Below, piece after piece: positions 32,042 through 45,954 of a stretch of DNA of 64,000 bases. Numbering within the stretch: the first letter of the stretch is position 1; each line of letters begins with the position of its first letter. Position numbers and translations under genes: made by a program. The stretch spans positions 22,887,020-22,951,019 of the forward strand of contig NC_092362.1 of the NCBI RefSeq assembly GCF_030848805.1. Direction: 5' to 3'. Source of the DNA: Temnothorax longispinosus. Taxonomy: Eukaryota > Arthropoda > Insecta > Hymenoptera > Formicidae. Under the pieces are notes generated by a model that saw only the letters and a list, made by a program, of their open reading frames with translations, had not been told where the DNA came from and ran no database searches.

Positions 32042-35000
32042 ATGAGAGTGAAGACCGAAATGGACGACGACGAAAAGGGGTGAGTAGAAACCGGGTGCCC
32101 CCTCGGTGTCGGCGCGGGCGGTATCGCGTAACCCCCCGCGCCCGGCGCCGTCCTTCGCGCTCCCCGTATTCGGCGGGGCCATCATCGTTCCCGTTTACCG
32201 CTCACCGCCACCACCACCACCACCGCTGTCGCCGTCGCCGTCGCCGGCGCCGGCGATCGCGGGAACGGATCCCTTCGTCCTTCTCTCGACTCTTCCACGC
32301 CGTCGTGGATTCCGTCCTGCGACGACGTGGAACGTCATCGCGGTCAACGGCGGACACTATGCCGCCGTATACGCTGGCGGTTCGCGGTTTTTTTTCCTTT
32401 TTGGCGACGGCGGCGGCGAGACGCGGCGACTCCTTCTCGCTCTGCCGCGCGTTCGCGCCGTCGGGCTCTCTCTCGACCCGTCAGGATCTTCCGCGAAAAT
32501 TCGAGATCCCCCTCCGCTCCCGCCCCCCCGCCGCCGCCACCGCTGCCTCCGCGGTCCCGTTCGTCGCCCGCGCATTCTTTTATGGCAGCGCACACTGAGA
32601 GCGGTGCGCGAAAGCGCCTCGCGTCCTCGGGCGCCCGTCCTCTGTGCCGGTTTGCTCTCTATTTTTATGCTCCAATTCCCGAGCGGAGCCCGCGCGGCGG
32701 TCCCGTCTGGAGGATTCCGGCGCGGCGCCTCCGCGCGCGGTAACGAGAGAGCGGATGCGAACGATAACGTGTAGGTATGGCGTGTTTGAGTTTTTCGAAA
32801 CGGCGGCGACGGCGGTGGCGACGGGGGGGACGAATGGCGTTGTGGATATCAATTGATTTTGATATTCGTGAGCATCGGCACGGCGCCGGCGGTATTTATG
32901 CCTCGTATGACTCAGCACGTTTTTATCTTTTTGGAGCAGCCGGTTCTCCCCTTCTACAAATTCGCGTGCTCCGAAGTATTGGGACGCGACTCCTCAAAGT
33001 GTCTACCTTGAGCTTGGTTACTTTGAAGTAGTTTAGAAAGCGATATGCGGAATTATCACGTTTGTTGCTCATGAATATTTATACCGCGTATGAAAGTGTC
33101 GGTATAAGAGTTGCATCATTTGTAAATGAAAAAGGATAGGATTGTCGCTGTGCTTTGAGAGGATTCGTACGTTTGTGTGATGTGAGCTTGAAGCGTCCAC
33201 TTTTATTATAAACCAATCTCTCTTCAGATATGTTTATAGAATATCTAATTATTAAACAGTAATAATTAAAACATTGAAATGAATTAATATGCTTGAGATG
33301 TAAATTATACAAATTGTTACATGTTAATGTTATTTTCAGAAACTGTTTTGAAACAATTTTAGGATCTCTTTTTATATAAAAAAAAATATTTTTTTTTTCA
33401 AATATTACTACTAATATGAAGGATAAAAATGACTTGAAGAACTCGTTTGTGTGACTCGTGTTTCGAGAAATATCACCGAGTATTTTTCCTGTAAAGATAA
33501 GAAGTAGATTTTATTTCAAGTAGATGTAAGACCCATCGATAGCGACATATTATTTATCGGTCATGCAAATTGTATTACTGCGTAGTGAATAAATTAGTAT
33601 GTTAACGATACTGAAGAGATACTCTTGTCTCGTTCCAGAAAATTGTTTGTTGGTGGATTATCATGGGAGACAACCCAAGAAAATCTCCAACGTTACTTCG
33701 GCCGTTATGGTGAAGTCATCGATTGTGTTGTTATGAAAAACAGCGAATCTGGTCGCAGTCGTGGATTTGGATTTGTAACATTCAGCGATCCCGCTAATGT
33801 TTCTCTGGTCCTTCAAAATGGTCCCCACCAGCTTGATGGACGTACGGTATGTATCCTAATACTTATCTTAAATAAGATTGTAGAATCGTATTTAAATATA
33901 TTGCAGAAAATTATATTTAGTGTCAAGTATGTATCGGTTTATGATTCCTGAAACTCAATCTTATACGATCCCGTACTTTTTCACTCGAAAATTTAAGTTT
34001 TTTAATTAACTTGTTAATTATGAGTTGAATACTCTTATATATGGAGCCATACTTCATCCTTTATATATAATGACATTATATTTTTGTGGAATTGAGGACA
34101 TTGAAATTGAGGAGATTGAGACAGTACAATGATCTTAAATGTATATTAAATAAAAGTTACATGAAACCTATTTTGTTGATGTTTCGCGTTACAGATTGAT
34201 CCAAAACCGTGTAATCCGCGTACTCTACAAAAGCCAAAACGCAGCGGTGGTTTCCCGAAAGTCTTTCTTGGTGGCTTGCCAAGTAACGTGACGGAGACTG
34301 ACTTAAGATCCTATTTTACTCGCTTTGGTAAAGTCATGGAAGTAGTCATAATGTATGATCAGGAGAAGAAGAAATCAAGAGGTGAGTACGAGTGATTTTT
34401 TTATCAAGATATATTTGTTGATGCATTTGATGATTTTCACGGCATTTTTGTAAGATATTTTTATTAGCATTGCAGGTATTTTATTATTTCTTTTCCTTTC
34501 TCTCCTTAAGAGGGGAAGAGTTATATATGTTTTGCTAGTTTCAAAGTAACATTTTCAATATTCTAAGTGTTATAAATTTCGAAAATAAGTCGTGAAAACT
34601 ATTAAATAATGCATCAAAGTGATGAAATAAATATTTTTATTATGATGATCAGAGTTACAGTCAGAATTCTTGAAAAATGTTTTTTTATTATATTGTAAAT
34701 ATAGGAGGATAAATGAAAATAAAGTTGAATATTTAATTGGCATTAAAAATAATTTTTTAAAAGCAAACTTGTTTGGATCAAAAATTCTGACGATTACAGC
34801 ACACCCATTATTGATGTACAATAAAAATTGATATAAGATTAATAAGAATAAATAATTTTTATATTTGTAATTTATATTTGTCTAGTGCAGTTTATAATGA
34901 TTGTTGTAAGATTTTTAACAATTATATTTAAATCTATCTAATATTGCGCAATTATTACGATATCCTGATTTAACTCTTGTAATAATATATCTTGCTTTTT

Positions 35001-38000
35001 TCATTATTGTTACACACATATTGCGGTATTTTACATTAAATTAAATACAGTTATTTATAAATAATGCGTTTCCGGCTAAGTTTTATTACGTAAGGCTCTG
35101 TCAGATTATGCTACTGTAAATCACACATAGCTTAAGTTTGCTATGTAATTAGGAAGAAATCTTACAAGTTCCATTTTTTTATATCATTTAATACATATTA
35201 TCTATTAGACCTCTTATTGAGTAACTCATTTATGTAATTTTTTATCTATAATTATGTATTTTTTGTCCATAATTATAATCTTATTTATATTAATCTTATA
35301 TAAAAGTTACTTTGTAAAACGGATAATAACGCATGTTATCTTAAAAAATAATTGTTAATCACAATAACACTGAATTAAGTAACGATTAAATATTTAGTTG
35401 GAAACTATTGGCTAAGCATCATTGCTATGCTTACAAATAAGATTGTGACTAGTATTTAGCAAATCCAATTAGATACGAGCAATTATTATCAATTATTTTA
35501 AAATATTTTTCGGCTATAAAGACTGTTTGAACGGCTGCGTTCAAGAAGCCGATATTCTAAGGCTTTATATGCTATTTCCTTACATTGAACGAAATTCTAT
35601 TTCTGTTTAGAAGCTTCTTAAAGTCAGCCGTCATTGAAATTGTAGAAAAAGCAAGACAATTTTAATCTTACAAAATCGTCTGATAACACGGACGTATTGT
35701 TTAATAATAATGCTTATCCTATCTGTATCATAAGGCATCGTAATTTTTATTGCATATTATATTGTACATAGAACTTATATACAAAAATATATTTAGGCCG
35801 GCATTTATGGTCGAATCTTATATTTAAGACGATCTTAAGTACGATCTTAAGCTGTTATGAACCAATGTGATAGCCGTATTAGCATTACTTAAGACGGTCT
35901 TAAAATAAAAAACGACTATGAATACCGGCCATAGAAATACAGATGGTGTGTGCTATAAATTTAATATGAAAATTTTAAGTCTGAATCTTATCACTATTAA
36001 AATTGTTACCATTATTTGTGGTTGTTTACTAAAAATTTTTAGATACAATTCCACAATTTAAACGCGATATTTATATATTAATCTAGATTATGTATAGAAA
36101 GATTAATAATTACAATCACTAATTGCGTAATAGTATTGACATTAATCAATATAGATAAGAAATAAATGATTAATTATTTATAATAAATAAATATTTATTA
36201 ATTCTTAATTTTGTAATAAAAAAGTGAGCATGGATAGTTGAGGAATAATTTTTAAATTAAATTGTAAACATAAAAAATAAATTATTGATTTTTATATTTA
36301 GTGTAATAGTGTAATTTTTCACTCCTCATAATATATTTTAAATGTTTGTCATTTTAAAAAGTACCTTTATTAAAAGTCACAATGACTTAATGAAACATTG
36401 CGATAAATCTGGTTGCAACAAGGAGAGATGTGCTCAGCCAATAGTCATGTGGCACAATCTCTTCCTCAATTCCTGCTGTCTGTCTCTTATATGATTTTTT
36501 TTTTTAAGCAAGTTTGTGTATTAGTACGTTAATTAAATTAGCGTTTTAATGGACTTTGAACTGTGTTAACTTTACTTTGTTAAATCTTACCATTATAATA
36601 TATAGATCATCACAATGTGCCAATCATACCATGAATTACTGAATTTACATTGCGCAATATATAAAGCGATTATTTTATTAATTTAGTAATATAAATGACA
36701 AAATCTATTACTTAATAAGTATCATAAGACTGAAGGTTGTAAGTTGTTTTTTTTTGGGAGGGAAAAGGTTTTGGTAGTGTGCATATTTTATGCATTGATT
36801 GTAAAAACTGTTTTCTCGTATTATTGTGGCCAACATTTTTTGATTATACTCTCTCACGTTTGGACGACAGGATTCGGCTTTCTCAGTTTTGAGGATGAAG
36901 AAGCAGTGGACCGATGTGTCGCAGAACATTTTGTCAACCTGAATGGAAAGCAGGTATAGCACATCAATACACCATCATCATGTAACTGTGTGATTTTATG
37001 CAAAAGATAGAAAATAAGTATGTGATGATATTGTTCCTCCCTTGAAGCCTATTAATATTATATAAGAATTTTAGTCACATAAATTTATTTACTAATACGA
37101 ACATTACTGTATATACAAACTATACGTAGAATTGAAAGGGATAGAATTGAATTAATTTTATAACTTGAATAGTATTAAGTGTGATAAATATTTTTAAATA
37201 TTTATTATATAAGTATTATTACACTAAAAAATGTGTTAGTTTACAATATAAGTTCAGTTAATGGCTCTCTATTTTATAATTAGAGTTAAATATTATTTCT
37301 ATATAAGGTAGCACAAGCGTTAGTGCAGAGTATAAAATTAATTAACGATAGCCCACTTGTTAGCCTAAAATATACATTAATTTGTAAAGATAATTGTAGA
37401 TGACGATAATGTAAATTTCTATAATTTTTTTTCAAAAATTTGATAATTGATACTAGTTTGAAATTTTTATTATTTTTGTTAGAAAGAATTAAATTTATAA
37501 TACATATGTGTGGTATCTGTTTATTTCAGGTTGAAATTAAAAGGGCAGAACCGCGGGATTCATCAAGCAAAATGAACGATAGTCATCAGGGTCAGTGGGG
37601 CCCACCTCAACAAGGTGGCCCACCGATGGGAATGGCCGGAAATATGGGGCCTATGGGTGGACCGAACGGGCAGATGGGTGGGCCCATGATGGGAGGACCC
37701 ATGGGTCCGCCTGGTAATATGATGCAACAATATCAGGGTTGGGGTACCAATCCGCCAACCGGTGGATACGCGGGATACAGCACCCAGTACAATGCTCAGG
37801 GCTGGGGCGCACCACCAGGACCGCCGCAGCAGCAGCAAATCCCGCCGCCGCCGCCGCATCAATGGGGTGCTAGCAGTTATAACGTTCAACCTACTGCAGC
37901 TACCCAAGGTTACGGAAGCTATGGTGAGTTCGGATGTAATTCCGAAAAGCCACGCATTTCCCCTCTTCTGTTTATTAGCAACTATTAATCGAGATCTTAA

Positions 38001-41000
38001 TCCAATCGATTGTGAATTAGTATGAGACAGTTTTAATGCAATTCAACACACTTTTCGCCCGATATTGATAGCAATAACTTATTGACCGAGGTACGCAAAT
38101 TTTAGAAAATTTTGATATATGTAAAAAAAATGGTCTTCCAATCTGTCGATTATATTGTCGGTGTAAAATATTAACAGCTGATATTCAGTTGGCAAAGTTA
38201 AAGAGATTTTTTAAAGAAAATTTATTTGAGCAATAGAAATTGACAATATTATTGAATGGATTACTGCATTATTTTACACAGGGTACATGATTATGAACGA
38301 CGTTGATATCAATACTCGCTGGAAAAATTAAAATTTACGGTAATATTATTGACACATGTGGTTAAACCGCTATATGAACAATTTTTCTAAAGTTGTTAAA
38401 GTCTGATCAAAAGTATCAACTTCGTTTATACCTACTTTAGGTAGCAATAAAATTTTACTTAAATGAACATAATAGATCCTGTTCCTATCCTCTTCCATCC
38501 TGCTTAGAAAGGTTAGAAGAAGAAAGAAAAAGATAAGAACATGAGAAATTTACAAATTATAATATAATACGATCTACTTTTACGATGCCCCCTGGAGATT
38601 TTTAGAAAGAATTTAGAAAAATATATAATAGGCTGTGTTGTGATACAAAGAAAGTTAAAATACTAAGTAATTATGTCAGCCCAGACTTGTGTTTTGTTTA
38701 TTATTATTATTATTTTATAACAAGCGGATCGTATAACTTTAACATAATGCAATTTTAAAAGAGAATGTTATTTCTATAAATATTCTTGAAAATAACTTAT
38801 TTTTTTTTTAGTTTTTAATTTTTCCAGGTCTGATATAAATGTATAGATATGTATAGATTTTATTAGTAATTATTATATTATAGTAATCATGTAAAATATG
38901 CAACTATAATTATGATATAACTTTAACTAATTATCTCTAAGTATTGTGAATAACACTTAGTTTGGATTGACATAACATATATCTTAAATATATACGTATT
39001 CGAAATATTGAACCTCATAATCTTATCTATAAATATTATGCTTGATTCTCTTCAAGTTTAATCTTTCTTATATCGTTTTTTCTATTAGACTTTATTATTT
39101 TATCTATAAATATGCTTGATTCTCTTTAAGTTTAATCTTTTTATCTATTTTTTAATTGAAATTTACTTGCCTGAATCTTTACACAGACTTTGTTTTACAC
39201 TAAAACGATATTCTTACTCCACTTATTTACAACATATTATCTTAAAGCACCAATTGCTATGTTAAAAATAGTGTACTATCTCTAATATGCTTAAAGATAG
39301 CAAGTACTAACATTGGGTATGATAACATGTCACATGCTTACATTTCACGGTACCAATTGTCACATTTATGTATTATAAAATAGAGCTACTTATACTGCTG
39401 TAATCTATACTCTACGACATATACACATATTTAATGTTTTTTGCAAGAACAACTTTTGCATATACTATCATCGCCTATCTAACGCTTTATTTTTCTTCTT
39501 CTTTTTCTTCTTTTTCTTCTTCCACGTTATTCATTAAGAGAACCAAGCATGAATGTTTAAGTCGCCGAAGAGGCATTCTTAAGTAACGCTGAAGAAGTAG
39601 AGACATCTTTACATTTGTAACAAATTAGAGGAAAAACAATAGTGATATAAATTAAACAGAGTGGTAAGAAAAATGAGGTGAGCTGTGACATGCGGTCGGT
39701 GACACGTGTTTTGTGTGGTTGATGATCGCAGGTGGGCCGGCGGCGGCCGCTTCAGGGGGCTACGGGCCCACGGCGGGTACTGGCGGGGCTGCGGGAGGCG
39801 GGCCTGGGGGCTCCTGGAGCTCCTGGAACATGCCACAGAATGGGCCTCCTCCTGGGACCCAGCCCCCACCCCAGCCCCCTCAGCCCAACTCCTCGCAGCC
39901 CAACTCCAACTCGAACCCCTCTGGCCCGCAGGGTGAGTCTTCAAGCTCAAGTCAAGCAAAGTTTCCTTTTTCCACCCTTTTGGCATCGCAATTAGTTCCA
40001 TTCTGAACCTAATTCTATGCGCCTAGCTACAGCAATGTAATTTCTTATACCAGCCTGATTTTATGTCTAGTGGTCTTCGAGAGAATTAACTCTTTGAGTA
40101 CGGAGCACTTAGAAGCTGAACGTTCTCTATGGATGCACTTGGTGATCGCGATAATGACGGCTGTGATTGGAATGCTATGTATATCATGCTATGTATATCA
40201 TAATTTTTACTTATGTTGAGAATATAAGGGAGACGTCGCCAAACGTATATATTAGTCCATGAGTCCATAGCCATGCTGATGACTTTCATCGAACGCATAT
40301 ATAAGTCCATAAGCCACGCCAACGATTTTTGTCGTATACATATGAATCCATAGATCACACCGATTGAGTTTCGCTGAACGTACATATAGGTTCATCGTAC
40401 TCAAAGGGTTGATGCTTTCAACATATAGAATGTTCATTGTTTTTTTTGGTTTGTGACGTAGAGACTTCCTCCAATTCTCATAACTGACTTTGTTAACTGC
40501 GATATTTTATGTGATAGCACATATATGTATGTTAACAATTGGATTAATAGTTTAACAATTGCGAGATAAATAGGCTTGATGAATTTTGTAACATTATATT
40601 AACGTTTTTATACTTTTTCAAGATTGTACGATTTTAACAGTAATTCTGCTTTTAAGAAGAAAGTAATGAATGGTTAAAGTATTACGTTAAATATTTTGGT
40701 ATAGATTATGTGTAGCATGTATAACATTTATTTTTTAAATAAAAAATTGCATTGACATACTATGCTTGAGTTTCTAATAATTAATACACTGAAAATTTGT
40801 ACATTTGACGAATAACGTGATAGCTATTACAATGGAGATTGAAGGAAGTAGAATAAAATTTGTACTTACATTTACAATGAGTATACAAGGCTCAGAAATC
40901 ACCCTTTTTCATTTGAAATATAATTTCATATTATAATTTCATTTGAAATATAATTTCATACATATGTGCGCGTGTGCACATTTATATTTTTATACGTGTA

Positions 41001-41519
41001 CATTTTGCATATATATATAGAATAAATAGAAGACGGCGTATAGATACTGGCTTCTGCTTGAACTGAGTGGGGATAGTGGGATATAGCCATATGCTCGTTG
41101 CATATTGTTCATTCTTTGGATCGAAAGTAATGCTTGCTGTACGCTTGACGCACTGCCGCTCGTCCAACTATTCTATTCCCATCATATCTGCTTTATTATC
41201 TCATGTTTTATTCGCTACACGATGTTATAGATCACGCCTCGAGTATTAGAAACGGTAATTTCTGAGCCATAACGTTAAATTACAGTTTTTTTTTTTTTTT
41301 ACTGAAGCGTCCTGACCTATCCCAGATATTCCTTCCCTCTGCAAATTTTTTTATTACATTTTGTTAATCTGTCTTTCAAACACACCTTTTACGCTTAACT
41401 TTTTACGTATAGATTCTCGAAAAGCATGTACCCTGCCAGTACCCATTTATCGAGTTATTTAACCATTTTTATCATTGGAAATGACATATACATATATATG
41501 TGTGTGTATGTGATGTGTG

Positions 41520-41581
<62 letters not shown>

Positions 41582-43838
41582 GTATTGCATACTTTGATAG
41601 TATACATATCATAACAGATTTAGAACAGATTCTCAAAAGATACTTTTGTCCCAAGATCCGAGAGCATGTTATAATTTATAAAAGAAAAATAATCACTTTA
41701 CAAATGCCGAAAGTTAAAGAAAATTAATGTTCTATAATTATTTGTGATGCAGGATAATAATATTCTGTATTCTCTCCTCTATTTCCTTTTATCGCCTGTT
41801 TGACTAATGACGAATTAATGTCTTCTCTATTGACAATTACAAATATGATCTATTCTTGAAACGTCAATAACTACCAGCTATTTGCTTTATAGGCTATAAA
41901 ACTTTAAAAAGACAATGGAAATTATACAACCGACATCAATTCGTCTTTAAGATCCTGAGATCAGTATAATATTTTTAATATCTTTGCCTGTGTGTAATAA
42001 ATGTATGTCTACCTAGTGCTTTTTATTGTAAAACATAGTTTGTATTTAACTGTAACTGTGTCACTTAATGAAGCCTGTAATTAATATAAATATCTTATTT
42101 GTAAAAATTGAGTTATTTGTATGTGAATATTTTTATATTATTTGTTGTTTAAAGTAAAATAGCGTCAGTGTAACGTGCAACTTTGCGCGTTACACTTGGC
42201 GCGAGACACTGCCGTGTCTCTTGATTTTTACAATTTGTAAATGATAATTGTGAGCACAAATGTATAGTACAAAAACTATAATTGTATATGAGAAATATGA
42301 GACATTTAAATATTTAAGGTGCTAAAATGGCTTGTTCATACATTTATTATCATACATTATTTATTATTACTATATGATCATAATAGTTATTTGATACTAA
42401 ATAGTTTTTGATACTAAATAGTTATGGATACTAAATAGTTATTGATACTAAATAGTTATTGATACTAAATAGTTATTTGGTACTAAATAAATAGTTATTT
42501 GATATTAAATGCATGATTAAAGCAGTTATATATCTCGAGTGTATATTATTTATTACTTTAAAATATTTTTAACAAGATTTAGATATTTTATAAGTTGCTT
42601 AGAAAATTTTTGATATAATTATAATTTATTATTGCGTGGCTCTACATTTCTCATGTAAAGATTGATATTGAAAAGTAAATTAATCGCATATATAAATTAA
42701 TATATGAATACTGATCTCATTATCTTGATGTTGTAATAGCTGATTTAAAGTTCATGTAATAGCTGTATATGATTTAATTTTATAAGACTTTAGATACTAG
42801 GTGCGAGATTCTTTTATGCGCAGATGTTTGCAGAGTAAAATTATTTGCAGTGTTATAAGGATATAAGAGTAAATAATATAAATTCTTATAAATTTTTTTA
42901 TTATTAAGTTTTATTTCAAAAAATTCATGTATATTTATAATTATATATAAACTATATCTTTTTAATATATACTTATATCATACATATGTATACATATATA
43001 TGTATACATATATATGTATACATATATGTATATATGTTATACATTATATGTGATTAAATATAATCTTTTTAAAAGAAACTTAATAATTGAAAAGAATGAT
43101 TAAGACTTTCATAAACAGAAAACTATTACTATTATGATGCTTTTTGCAATTTGTTACATAAGCGGAATAAAATATGTTATTTTGTTGTCTCTGAAAAGTT
43201 GTTTCAAAAATCTATCTTTGTCATATAGCAAAGATGTTTGATTATTTATCTTTATTTCTCAATATTGAAAGATGCAAAAAAATAAAATTAATAAATGCAG
43301 ACAGAAAATAAACAGAAAAAACCTTATGTATATATATATTCTTCAATAATATTATTTCATATATAAAAGTAATAGTTGTATATTTCTGTATGTTAATTTT
43401 ATCTATTATTTATTCTTTTGATTTTTGAATATTACGATGTTTAGATAGTAGTATAAGGTAGTGTACCATGTAAATTGTGTACACCGTAAATAATTAGATT
43501 TAATAATTTTTTAAGCACCATGATGTTTAACTTCACTTTCTTTACATTTTTTTTACAACTTATTAGAACGAGATAAGCACGATGACTTAGTGTTGTATAC
43601 AAATGTTGCAGGTGACATGTATTCGCGGCAAAATACCGGTTCTGGTGCGCCGGGATCCAGCAGCAGTTCGACCAAGACTCCAGATTACACTGGGTACTCT
43701 GCATACAGTAATTACCCTGATACTTCTTATCCTCAGCGTTCGTATCAAGGAGGAGAAAATAGTCAAGGTGGGTATGCCGCCAGCGCTCCTAAACCCGGCC
43801 AGCAAGGCTTTGATTTCAAAGAGTGGCCCACCTCATGA
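32042..43838 (+). CDS. Hrb27C: hnRNP 27C (Hrb27C/hrp48), two-RRM RNA-binding protein
   Basis: Hrb27C/hrp48 is an insect hnRNP A/B-type protein (DAZAP1 relative) that acts in splicing repression, mRNA localisation and translational control. Seven exons: 32042-32079, 33639-33846, 34195-34381, 36871-36953, 37530-37923, 39732-39932 and 43612-43838. They total 1338 nt, or 445 residues (Drosophila about 421). After an acidic start MDDDEKG, RRM1 has RNP2 LFVGGL and RNP1 RGFGFVTF. The linker IDPKPCNPRTLQKPK matches the fly protein. RRM2 has VFLGGLPSNVTETDL and RNP1 RGFGFLSF, split by intron 3. From about residue 185 the tail is Gly/Pro/Gln/Met-rich and low in complexity, ending GFDFKEWPTS. Intron 1 is strongly CpG-rich; introns 3 and 6 are 2.5 and 3.7 kb. 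Exon 6 is unusually GC-rich and could be skipped only with a frame effect checked, because it spans phase 1 to phase 1 (201 nt) and is therefore a frame-neutral cassette candidate. Confidence 0.95.
32080..33638 (+). other. Hrb27C intron 1, CpG-rich half then AT-rich half
   Basis: 32080-32770 is extremely GC/CpG-rich, with a short CCA/CCG trinucleotide run at about 32209-32258, and holds several overlapping long open frames in different frames. This looks like a CpG-rich first-intron promoter extension, not coding sequence. 33050-33638 is ordinary AT-rich intron. Confidence 0.6.
34382..36870 (+). other. Hrb27C intron 3
   Basis: A long AT-rich intron splits the RRM2 RNP1 motif. It carries one fold-back element (35797-35930). 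No other open frame or repeat stands out. Confidence 0.6.
35797..35930. repeat. Fold-back element in Hrb27C intron 3
   Basis: The ends GGCCGGCATTTATGGTCG and CGACTATGAATACCGGCC are complementary with few mismatches. Inside are repeated TCTTAAG words that pair (AAGACGATCTTAAG against CTTAAGACGGTCTT), and a loop containing AACCAATGTG. Confidence 0.8.
37924..39731 (+). other. Hrb27C intron 5
   Basis: AT-rich intron of about 1.8 kb. It has diverged repeats near 39020-39150 (ATAAATATTATGCTTGATTC-type words twice) and a CTT-rich run near 39493-39525. Nothing coding was recognised. Confidence 0.5.
40085..40412. mobile_element. TTAACTCTTTGAGTACG inverted-repeat element
   Basis: The left end TTAACTCTTTGAGTACG and right end CGTACTCAAAGGGTTGA are complementary over about 17 bases. 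The centre holds three diverged units of about 60 bases with ACGYATATATDAGTCCAT-type words (40240-40395). It is non-coding. Confidence 0.7.
41524..41580. repeat. (TA)n microsatellite
   Basis: An almost uninterrupted run of TA dinucleotides about 57 bases long in Hrb27C intron 6. Confidence 0.95.
42389..42510 (+). repeat. Tandem array of a ~17-base TACTAAATAGTTATTGA unit
   Basis: The unit GATACTAAATAGTTATT recurs about six times in a row, with small changes (TTTTTG, TATGG, TATTTGG). Each unit contains ATAGTT on the coding strand of the Hrb27C intron. Confidence 0.85.
42980..43037. repeat. Palindromic ATGTATACATAT repeat
   Basis: TATGTATACATATA occurs several times in tandem within an AT tract of Hrb27C intron 6. 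Confidence 0.85.
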
Positions 43839-44100
43839 CCATTTTAATTAACTCGAGTTGGAGAGATGCGCTGAATGGCTTGGCCTTGCTCGTGGGTTAT
43901 TTCTTTATATTCAAGATAAACGCAAACTGTATGTTGATCGTGAAATCTGCGCCATGACATGAGACATTCTTCTGTCGATTCACGTTTCTTACGCATTAGA
44001 AATGCCATTTAGAGGAAGATACCTGTCATTTAGAGAAATTTGGCACTATGTATTTTTGTAGAAACCAGCCAATTAGAGTTATGATTAGTTGTACAATAAA
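43839..44100 (+). other. Proximal Hrb27C 3' UTR with poly(A) signal
   Basis: The first AATAAA after the Hrb27C stop is at 44095-44100, 257 bases downstream, giving a short 3' UTR if used. Others follow within the next kilobases, so longer forms are possible. Confidence 0.5.
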
Positions 44101-45344
44101 ATACTCGATAAAAAAGTCGCTAAGATCTGCAAACAAAATCGACGACAAAAAGCAAAGTGTCTCTTGTTCATGCCAGCATGTCGTTCGCGAGCGGTCGAAT
44201 TAACGGATACCTTTTTTTTGATAATATCGAAACACATCTTGTAAACTTGGCCAACGGAAATATCAAAGAAGGAGTTTAAGGCTTTTTTCAGATATTGATT
44301 TCTTCATTGATCGCTCGTGAGAACGGCTCACGATCTTTCTGGATAAAGAATATAAATTAAATATTCATTGTTAAGTAAAATAAACAAATCGACAGTGTTA
44401 GGGTACATACCCATGATGCAAGTGAAGTTTGTATGGCACTGGGAAATAGACGAAAGGAAGCGCGATATTAAATTGTAAAAATACAAATAATGTGCTAAAA
44501 AAAGATTCTAAAGTGTGTAAACAAAGTAAAAGCGAGCGTAAAGAATCAGGAATGCTAATCATTTAATCGTTAATGGCATTTATTATGGAGGTGAATAAGT
44601 TTTCGTTCGAGAAGAAATTCTTCTCAAGGCAAGCACAAAATTAGATGCTTGTTCACTTCCTAATCGTTAGCAGACACGGTATATGTAACACAGATGATAA
44701 GAATAAACGAAAAGAAATATTTAAACTATGGTCTCTGATGGAAAGTCAGCGCGAATGACTTGCACATTCGAGACACTCGTCCCTCCACGATCTTGTATTT
44801 ATTAAATAGTTGTTATTACCGGATAATTGAAGAAAAAAAAATGATATAACGAGATAATTGACGAGATAATTAAGTAAGACGATCACACAGGCTGACTACA
44901 GAGAATAGTGTAAAATATATAGAACATTTTAATATGGTGTATGTATATCTATATAAATCTGACACACAGCAGCAGGATGCGATTTCTGTAGGCGTCCTTT
45001 TTTACTTTCATGTCATATCACTAGTAATATCTTAAATACGTATTTTCCTCAGTTCCTTTTTTCTCTTTTTTCTTGTTTACTGATACTTTGAATACTGATT
45101 CCTTAAATTAGTTTAGCAAGCTGCTTTCCTATTCTTCCAACGATTTGGAAATGATATCAACGCGCGAAATGGGAGGGGACAAGGAGAAAAGAAAACCTGA
45201 CAAACAATCATAAATATTTTTACAAATTGTATTATAAGAACTTAGTGTGTGGCCGTCGGACTGGCTTCTGTTCGACCATACTGTAATGCACGTGGAAACT
45301 GGTTTATTTTTTACCTCCGATTTATAATACTATTAGGCACGTTT

Positions 45345-45500
45345 AAGGCTACGATTATTATTGTTACTATTAATTCTATATTATTATTACTATTGTATAC
45401 AACTATTATTACTATTAATACTTATCACTGTTTACTCTTGCTATATTGCTACTACTGCAAGTACTACAACTGCACTATTACTATTACACTATCATTACTG
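45345..45500. repeat. Degenerate (TTA/CTA)n trinucleotide tract
   Basis: Long stretch of TTA, CTA and ACT triplets with interruptions. It makes the apparent open frame at 45249-45545. Confidence 0.85.
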
Positions 45501-45954
45501 TCGACGATAATTATGAAATATGCGATGATGCTTATAAGTGTTTAAATTTTAGATCAGTAGAACGAGATCATTGATAGATAAGGTGGAGGGAAGGGTATAT
45601 TGTAATCGTGTGGATATGTCTCGGTGGGGGATATCGACCTGAAAAGTTTACCTGATTAAATATATGACTTAATTGTATTTACTCTGTAGGATTTACCATA
45701 GATCTAAACGAGGAATATTTCGGAAGAGTGCTCTCCAAATGCTCATGTTTAATTACCGAGCGGGTCGCGTTGTGTCTTACTTTATCGATGAGAATGGCGA
45801 GTATTATGCTAATGTATAATTCACCAAGATAGACCTTATATACCACACGTAAAGGTGTAATTAAATAGATTACGGTTACAGAATCCAGCAATTTCGTTAA
45901 GCGTTATAAATGTGATCTCATATAACGTAATTTTACTATTGCCCATAATTTTTT

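Larger units (their letters stand above)
39933..43611 (+). other. Hrb27C intron 6, repeat-rich
   Basis: A 3.7 kb intron holding a TTAAC-ended inverted-repeat element (40085-40412), a (TA)n tract (41524-41580), a tandem TACTAAATAGTTATTGA array (about 42389-42510) and a palindromic (ATGTATACATAT)n tract near 42980-43037. No internal exon was found. Confidence 0.6.

Noticed and set aside
32032..32774. 188-222 codon open frames in Hrb27C intron 1
   Set aside because: Three plus-strand frames are open together in extreme CpG-rich sequence and translate to Arg/Ala/Pro runs. A real gene would favour one frame.
45249..45545. 98-codon open frame
   Set aside because: It consists mostly of a degenerate TTA/CTA triplet tract.
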